This document shows positions 57,064-64,000 of a stretch of DNA of 64,000 nt, piece by piece; position 1 is the stretch's first letter; every line of letters starts with the position of its first letter. The DNA is taken from positions 124,001-188,000 of the forward strand of contig NZ_JAFEUP010000007.1 of assembly GCF_016901015.1 (NCBI RefSeq), read 5' to 3'. This DNA is from Zestomonas insulae. Its GTDB lineage: Bacteria; Pseudomonadota; Gammaproteobacteria; Pseudomonadales; Pseudomonadaceae. The translations under genes and the position numbers were made by a program. The notes under the pieces were generated by a model that was not told the origin of the DNA, made no database searches, and was given only the letters and a program-made list of their open reading frames with translations.

Positions 57064-57501
57064 ATGCTCGTCCGCGACGACTTCCGCTTCAGCCATCCGC
57101 TGCGTGTGCGCTGGGCGGAAGTCGACCCACAGAGCATCGTGTTCAACGGCCACTACCTGACCTACGCCGACGTCGCCATCACCGAGTACTTTCGTGCGCT
57201 GGGGGTCGCCTACCCGGCGGACCTCAGCCGCGATGGCGGCGACTTCTTCGCGGTGAAGACCGTGCTCGAATACTTCGCCCCGGCACGCTTCGACGACTGC
57301 CTGGAGATCGGCGTGCGCGTCGGTCGCCTGGGGCGCTCGAGCCTGAGCTTCGTGGTCGGTATCTGGCGGGATGGCGCGCTGCTGACGGCGGGCGAGGTGA
57401 TCTACGTGCATGCCGACGCCGCCACTCGCAGCAGCAGCCCGCTGCCGGACTGGCTGCGCGACAAAGTCAGCGCCTACGAGCGTCGCGCGCCCGACGCCTG
57501 A
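57064..57501 (+). CDS. acyl-CoA thioesterase (4-hydroxybenzoyl-CoA/YbgC type)
   Basis: The 145-residue hot-dog-fold protein has the YbgC/FadM signature VRWAEVDPQSIVFNGHYLTYADVAITEYFR in parts, with the catalytic Asp in AEVDPQ near residue 21. The preferred acyl-CoA is unknown. It follows argB by 2 bases and is probably coexpressed, though no metabolic link is obvious. In P. aeruginosa sph genes follow argB as I recall; they are absent here. Confidence 0.85.
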   Translation: MLVRDDFRFSHPLRVRWAEVDPQSIVFNGHYLTYADVAITEYFRALGVAYPADLSRDGGDFFAVKTVLEYFAPARFDDCLEIGVRVGRLGRSSLSFVVGIWRDGALLTAGEVIYVHADAATRSSSPLPDWLRDKVSAYERRAPDA

Positions 57502-57504
57502 GGA

Positions 57505-58101
57505 CTAGGGGCGCGCGCCGAGCAGTTCGCTGAGGCGTGCGCGGTCGGCGTCGAAGCTGGCCGCGGCCTGCTTGCGCACGCCTTCGTAGCGGGTGATGTC
57601 GTGCTGGGTGTGCACCTGCTCCGCCTTGAGGTTCTCGATCTGCGCCACCAGGTGGGCCGGCACTTCGCGGCCGGCACGCTCGGTGTCGGCGGCCTGGCTC
57701 TGCAGGTTGGCCTGCTGGGTACGCAGCGACTGCAGGTTGCTGCGCGCCACGCTGATCACTCCATCCAGCTCGGCCAGCTTGCGCTCCTTGGCGCGCTCGA
57801 CGTCTTCCGGGGTGCTGTACAGGCGCAGCAGCTGCGCATCGGAACTGGCCCGCGCCTTGTCCGCCAGTTGGCGGCGCATCTCGTCGGCGCTCGGTGCCGG
57901 CGGCACCACCTTGACCACCCGACCCTGCTCGTTGAGCACTTCATAGCCCTTGCCGATGTACTGCGGCGGCACGCCCTGGCGATCCAGCACCGGCACGCCC
58001 TTGTCGTTGGTATAGCGATACAGCTCAGTCGCCTGGGCCAACAACGGCAGCGACAGCGACCCGAACAGCAACATCACGCGCAGCGAAACCGGATTGAGCA
58101 T
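57505..58101 (-). CDS. DUF4124 domain-containing exported protein
   Basis: The 198-residue protein has a signal peptide (about 1-24, ending LAQA), a DUF4124 segment ELYRYTNDKGVPVLDRQGVPPQY with the typical R/W-Y-x-D-x-x-G pattern, and a long C-terminal coiled coil (about 75-195). It is likely periplasmic; function unknown. The ATG at 58101 has AAGGTGA 7 bases upstream; a GTG at 58107 is possible. It converges with the thioesterase gene. Confidence 0.84.
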   Translation of the reverse strand: MLNPVSLRVMLLFGSLSLPLLAQATELYRYTNDKGVPVLDRQGVPPQYIGKGYEVLNEQGRVVKVVPPAPSADEMRRQLADKARASSDAQLLRLYSTPEDVERAKERKLAELDGVISVARSNLQSLRTQQANLQSQAADTERAGREVPAHLVAQIENLKAEQVHTQHDITRYEGVRKQAAASFDADRARLSELLGARP

Positions 58102-58125
58102 GAACACGTCACCTTAACTGGCGAG

Positions 58126-58767
58126 TTAGATCCCGTATTGGTCGCGGTACGCCTGCACCGCCGGAAGATGCTCTTTCAGTGCAGCATCCTCGGCGAGATA
58201 TTCCAGTACCTGCTCCAGCGACACAATGCTGATTACTGGCATTTTGAAATCACGCTCGACTTCCTGGATTGCCGAGAGCTCGCCCTGACCGCGTTCCTGA
58301 CGGTTCAGCGCGATCAGCACACCAGCGGCCTGGGCGCCTTGCGCCTGGATAATCTGCATGACTTCGCGAATCGCCGTACCGGCGGTGATCACATCGTCGA
58401 CAATCAGCACCCGGCCTTGCAGCGGTGCGCCGACCAGCGTGCCGCCCTCGCCGTGCGCCTTGGCCTCCTTGCGGTTGAAGCACCAGGGCAGGTCGCGCTG
58501 GTGCTTGTCGGCGAGCGCCACTGCAGTGGTCGCCGCCAGCGGAATGCCCTTGTAGGCCGGGCCGAACAGCACGTCGAAGTCGATTCCGCTGTCGACCACC
58601 GCCGCCGCGTAAAACTGACCAAGCTGGGCCAGCGCCGAGCCGCTGTTGAACAGCCCGGCATTGAAGAAATACGGACTGACCCGACCCGACTTGAGGGTGA
58701 ACTGACCGAAACGCAGCACCCCGCGTTCGATGGCAAAACGAATGAACTCGCGCTGGTACGCCTGCAT
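58126..58767 (-). CDS. pyrE: orotate phosphoribosyltransferase
   Basis: The 213-residue enzyme joins orotate to PRPP in pyrimidine synthesis. The PRPP loop [14 protein letters not shown] and the [10 protein letters not shown] and [10 protein letters not shown] regions are clear. The ATG at 58767 gives the family start MQAYQREF and the length of the P. aeruginosa enzyme; an ATG at 58788 is also open. It is divergent from crc across 82 bases, the known pyrE-crc arrangement. Confidence 0.96.
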   Translation of the reverse strand: MQAYQREFIRFAIERGVLRFGQFTLKSGRVSPYFFNAGLFNSGSALAQLGQFYAAAVVDSGIDFDVLFGPAYKGIPLAATTAVALADKHQRDLPWCFNRKEAKAHGEGGTLVGAPLQGRVLIVDDVITAGTAIREVMQIIQAQGAQAAGVLIALNRQERGQGELSAIQEVERDFKMPVISIVSLEQVLEYLAEDAALKEHLPAVQAYRDQYGI

Positions 58768-58849
58768 GAAAAAAGCCCCGAACGGCACGGATTTAGCTAA
58801 TTGAGATGAGCTCGGGTATCATACACGCACGTGTTTTTGGGGGCCATTT

Positions 58850-59629
58850 ATGCGGATCATCAGTGTGAACGTGAATGGTATTCAAGCTGCAGTCGAGCGA
58901 GGTCTTCTCAGCTGGCTGCAAGCCCAGAATGCCGACGTCATCTGTCTGCAAGATACCCGCTCTTCCGCCTTTGACCTGGACGACCCTGCCCTCCAACTGG
59001 ATGGCTACTTCTTCTATTCCTGCGAAGCCGAAGTGCCCGACCAAGGTGGTGTGGCGCTGTATTCGCGGTTGCAACCCAAGGCGGTGATCAGCGGACTCGG
59101 ATTCGAGACGGCCGATCGCTACGGGCGCTATCTGCAGGCAGACTTCGACAAGCTGAGCATTGCCAGCGTGTTGCTGCCATCGGGACAAGACGGCGACGAG
59201 AGCCTGAACCACAAGTTCAAGTTCATGGACGACTTCACCCACTACCTGGACAAGCAGCGTCGCAAGCGCCGCGAGTACATCTACTGCGGCTCGCTGTACG
59301 TCGCCCACCAGAAGATGGACGTGAAGAACTGGCGCGACTGCCAGCAATCGCCGGGTTTCCTGGCGCCCGAGCGCGCCTGGCTCGACGAGGTGGTCGGCAA
59401 TATGGGCTACGTCGACGCGCTGCGTGAAGTCAGCCGCGAAGGCGAGCAGTTCAGCTGGTGGCCGGATACCGAGCAGGCACAGTTGCTGAATCTCGGCTGG
59501 CGCTTCGACTATCAGCTGCTCACCCCCGGCCTGCGCCGCTTCGTGCGCAGCGCCCGCCTGCCGCGTCAGCCGCGCTTCTCCCAGCATGCGCCGCTGATCG
59601 TCGACTACGACTGGACGCTGAGCGTCTGA
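58850..59629 (+). CDS. crc: catabolite repression control protein Crc
   Basis: The 259-residue protein has the exonuclease III-like fold: MRIISVNVNGIQAAVERGL start, ICLQDTRSS in place of the usual active-site LQE, DRYGRYLQADF and the C-terminal HAPLIVDYDWTLSV. In Pseudomonas Crc works with Hfq to block translation of catabolic mRNAs and is not thought to cleave nucleic acid. Start is ATG; it ends in a strong terminator. Confidence 0.97.
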   Translation: MRIISVNVNGIQAAVERGLLSWLQAQNADVICLQDTRSSAFDLDDPALQLDGYFFYSCEAEVPDQGGVALYSRLQPKAVISGLGFETADRYGRYLQADFDKLSIASVLLPSGQDGDESLNHKFKFMDDFTHYLDKQRRKRREYIYCGSLYVAHQKMDVKNWRDCQQSPGFLAPERAWLDEVVGNMGYVDALREVSREGEQFSWWPDTEQAQLLNLGWRFDYQLLTPGLRRFVRSARLPRQPRFSQHAPLIVDYDWTLSV

Positions 59630-59634
59630 GCCAT

Positions 59635-59664
59635 GAAAAAAGCCGGCATTGCGCCGGCTTTTTT
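59635..59664. terminator. bidirectional terminator after crc
   Basis: AAAAAAGCCGGC pairs with GCCGGCTTTTTT around a five-base loop, with A and T runs on both sides. It serves crc and the convergent DUF4870 gene. Confidence 0.92.
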
Positions 59665-59678
59665 GTTGCTGCACTGAG

Positions 59679-60044
59679 CTACTTGAGCAAGCGCCAGCAG
59701 AACGGATAGCGATAGTCCTGCCCTTCGTTGGCCTTGATCCCGGCAATCACGGTGAGCACCAGCGCGCCGATGCCCAGCAGGCCGAGCAGCAGGAAGCCGA
59801 TCACCACCAGCATCAGCAGCATGCACACCAGCGCCGCCAGCGACACGGTGATCTGGAAGTTCAGCGCTTCCTTGCCCTGCGCGTCGACAAAGGGATCAAG
59901 GTCCTTCTTGATCTGCCAGACGATCAGCGGCCCGAGCAGGTTGCCAAACGGGAATACCAGGCCGAGGAAGGCGGCGAAGTGGCAGAACATCGCCCACTGG
60001 CGCGCCTCCAGGCTAGGCGTGGTCACCGGCATGTCATCGCTCAT
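59679..60044 (-). CDS. DUF4870 domain inner membrane protein
   Basis: The 121-residue protein has the DUF4870 (Tic20-like) pattern: QWAMFCHFAAFLGLVFPFGNLLGPLIVWQ (in parts), an acidic KKDLDPFVDAQGKEALNFQ loop and two further hydrophobic helices. It is predicted to span the inner membrane three to four times. Function is unknown. It lies 28 bases after rph on the same strand. Confidence 0.88.
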   Translation of the reverse strand: MSDDMPVTTPSLEARQWAMFCHFAAFLGLVFPFGNLLGPLIVWQIKKDLDPFVDAQGKEALNFQITVSLAALVCMLLMLVVIGFLLLGLLGIGALVLTVIAGIKANEGQDYRYPFCWRLLK

Positions 60045-60072
60045 GGGCTCGCTCCTTGCTGTTGCGGAAGAA

Positions 60073-62445
<2,373 letters not shown>

Positions 62446-62567
62446 GCCGGCGGGCAGGGCGAAAAATCCGCTCTTCCCTAAAGGCTGGCTATTTTTTAAA
62501 CTACCCAGTCCGCCGCCCCGTTCGGGCGCGGCTTTCTGCTCAATTTTCACGTCGCTAGAGGAACACC

Positions 62568-62831
62568 ATGGCCCGCGTTACCGTTGAAGACTGCCTGGAC
62601 AACGTCGATAACCGCTTCGAGCTGGTCATGCTCGCCACCAAGCGTTCCCGTCAACTGGCTACCGGCGGCAAAGAGCCGAAGGTCGCCTGGGAAAACGACA
62701 AGCCGACCGTCGTCGCCCTGCGTGAAATCGCCGCCGGCCTGGTCGACTACAACGTGGTTGCCGAGGAAGAACTGGTTGAAGACGAGCCGCTGTTCGTCAA
62801 CTACGAGGAAGAGGCCAACGAGGCCCTCTAA
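62568..62831 (+). CDS. rpoZ: RNA polymerase omega subunit
   Basis: The 87-residue protein has the omega start [26 protein letters not shown] (in parts) and an acidic C-terminal tail. Omega assists assembly of the beta-prime subunit and is needed for part of the (p)ppGpp response. GAGGA precedes the ATG. spoT begins 57 bases after the stop. Confidence 0.98.
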   Translation: MARVTVEDCLDNVDNRFELVMLATKRSRQLATGGKEPKVAWENDKPTVVALREIAAGLVDYNVVAEEELVEDEPLFVNYEEEANEAL

Positions 62832-62888
62832 GCCTATGCCTGGTCGAAGCGTCGCGACGCAGGTGCCGCAGCGGCAGGGGGTGAACCC

Positions 62889-64000
62889 TTGCCGAGCATA
62901 GACGTCCTCGCCGAACGCCTTTCGACCTACCTGGGCCAGGAACAGATCAACCTGGTCCGGCGTGCCTACTTCTACGCCGAGCAGGCCCACGACGGGCAGC
63001 GCCGCCGCAGCGGCGAAGCCTACGTGACCCATCCGTTGGCCGTCGCCAACATCCTCGCCGAAATGCACATGGACCATCAGAGCCTGATGGCGGCCATGCT
63101 GCACGACGTCATCGAGGACACCGGGATCGCCAAGGAAGCCCTGACCTCGCAGTTCGGCGAAACCGTCGCCGAGCTGGTCGACGGGGTCAGCAAGCTGACC
63201 CAGATGGACTTCCAGACCAAGGCCGAGGCGCAGGCCGAGAACTTCCAGAAGATGGCCCTGGCCATGGCCCGCGACATCCGCGTGATTCTGGTCAAGCTCG
63301 CCGACCGCCTGCACAACATGCGCACCCTCGACGCCATGCCGCACGAGAAGAGCCGGCGCATCGCCAAGGAAACCCTGGAGATCTACGCGCCGATCGCCAA
63401 TCGCCTGGGCATGCACAGCATGCGCATCGAGTTCGAGGACCTCGGCTTCAAGGCCATGCACCCGATGCGTTCGGAACGCATCCGCGCCGCGGTGCGCCGG
63501 GCGCGCGGCAACCGCAAGGAAATCGTCAACAAGATCGAGGAATCGCTGGTCAACTGCCTGACCCGCGACGGCATGAGCGGCGAAGTGATCGGCCGCGAGA
63601 AGCACCTATTCAGCATCTACAAGAAGATGCGCGGCAAGCGTAAGGCGTTCAACGAGATCATGGACGTCTACGCCTTCCGCATCATCGTCGACAAGGTCGA
63701 CACCTGCTACCGCGTGCTCGGCGCCGTGCACAACCTGTACAAGCCGCTGCCCGGTCGCTTCAAGGACTACATCGCGATCCCCAAGGCCAACGGCTACCAG
63801 TCGCTGCACACCACGCTGTTCGGCATGCACGGGGTGCCCATCGAGATCCAGATCCGCACCCGCGAGATGGAAGAGATGGCCAACCACGGCATCGCCGCGC
63901 ACTGGCTGTACAAGTCCAGCGAGGACGACACGCCGAAGGGCAACCACGCGCGCGCGCGCCAGTGGGTCAAGGGCATCCTCGAACTGCAGCAGCGCGCCGG
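62889..64000 (+). CDS. spoT: bifunctional (p)ppGpp synthase/hydrolase SpoT (partial)
   Basis: About 370 codons are present and the gene runs off the right edge. The HD hydrolase domain has VTHPLAVANIL and LHDVIEDTGIA (about residues 50-85), and the synthetase domain has GRFKDYIAIPKANGYQSLHTTL (in parts, about 280-310) and EIQIRTREM. The start appears to be TTG at 62889 after GGGGGTGA, giving the family-like N-terminus with SIDVLAERLSTYLG. No ATG fits. The TGS and ACT domains expected later are outside the window. Confidence 0.93.
   Translation, partial: MPSIDVLAERLSTYLGQEQINLVRRAYFYAEQAHDGQRRRSGEAYVTHPLAVANILAEMHMDHQSLMAAMLHDVIEDTGIAKEALTSQFGETVAELVDGVSKLTQMDFQTKAEAQAENFQKMALAMARDIRVILVKLADRLHNMRTLDAMPHEKSRRIAKETLEIYAPIANRLGMHSMRIEFEDLGFKAMHPMRSERIRAAVRRARGNRKEIVNKIEESLVNCLTRDGMSGEVIGREKHLFSIYKKMRGKRKAFNEIMDVYAFRIIVDKVDTCYRVLGAVHNLYKPLPGRFKDYIAIPKANGYQSLHTTLFGMHGVPIEIQIRTREMEEMANHGIAAHWLYKSSEDDTPKGNHARARQWVKGILELQQRA

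Noticed and set aside
62500-62535. Terminator between gmk and rpoZ
   Set aside because: A short GCCC/GGGC stem exists but it has only four pairs and a poor T-run.

Overview
This window is chromosomal DNA from a gamma-proteobacterium of the genus Pseudomonas. It has high GC and strong G/C third-position bias. Its gene order follows, as I remember it, the P. aeruginosa PAO1 stretch from hemX-hemD-hemC-algR-fimS-argH (about PA5258-PA5263), through cyaA, lysA-dapF-xerC, glnK-amtB, the dad and pau genes and rpmBG, to coaBC-dut-algC-argB, pyrE-crc and rph-gmk-rpoZ-spoT (about PA5338). This is mostly conserved core chromosome. I see no rRNA, tRNA, CRISPR array, prophage or insertion sequence. The species cannot be fixed from this window.

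Layout. 1-6.6 kb: heme synthesis genes (hemX partial, hemD, hemC), the FimS/AlgR two-component pair, then argH, a GNAT acetyltransferase and a small unknown protein. 6.6-12 kb: a TIGR02647 protein, class I adenylate cyclase, rnk, cyaY and an AraC-type regulator. 12-17.6 kb: the lppL-lysA-dapF-DUF484-xerC-HAD operon, sutA and yjbQ. 17.7-21.7 kb: amtB and glnK behind a recognisable sigma-54/NtrC control region, ubiK and comM.

21.7-25.3 kb is the most accessory-looking segment. An ECF42-type sigma factor with a C-terminal TPR-like extension lies upstream of a DGPF-motif YciI protein, a DUF899 protein, a SnoaL-like protein and a SRPBCC protein. The sigma gene and the YciI gene share one bipartite promoter pattern (GTCGA, 17 bases, CGAC), which suggests an autoregulated regulon. 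I did not expect this block from the P. aeruginosa order.

25.4-37.4 kb: a BCCT choline-type transporter, a LysR regulator, a MATE exporter, a GGDEF/EAL phosphodiesterase, rep helicase, xpt, a long acetyl-CoA hydrolase/transferase-like protein and cytochrome c5. 37.4-48.6 kb: polyamine and D-alanine catabolism (pauR, dadX, a RidA protein, dadA, dadR, pauB, kauB), mixed with a phospholipase-D-like lipoprotein, an MFS transporter and a cupin. 48.7-64 kb: rpmG/rpmB, a peptide-binding protein, radC, coaBC-dut-algC-argB-thioesterase, pyrE/crc, rph, yicC-gmk-rpoZ and the start of spoT.

Several adjacent gene sets form working units: heme and siroheme precursors; lysine and peptidoglycan precursors; nitrogen sensing with ammonium transport; alanine and polyamine catabolism; sugar-nucleotide, arginine and pyrimidine synthesis; and (p)ppGpp metabolism. 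Regulatory signals visible in the sequence include intrinsic terminators, a sigma-54 promoter with an NtrC-like site, two ECF-type promoters, a sigma-70 promoter for rpmBG and several intergenic inverted repeats.
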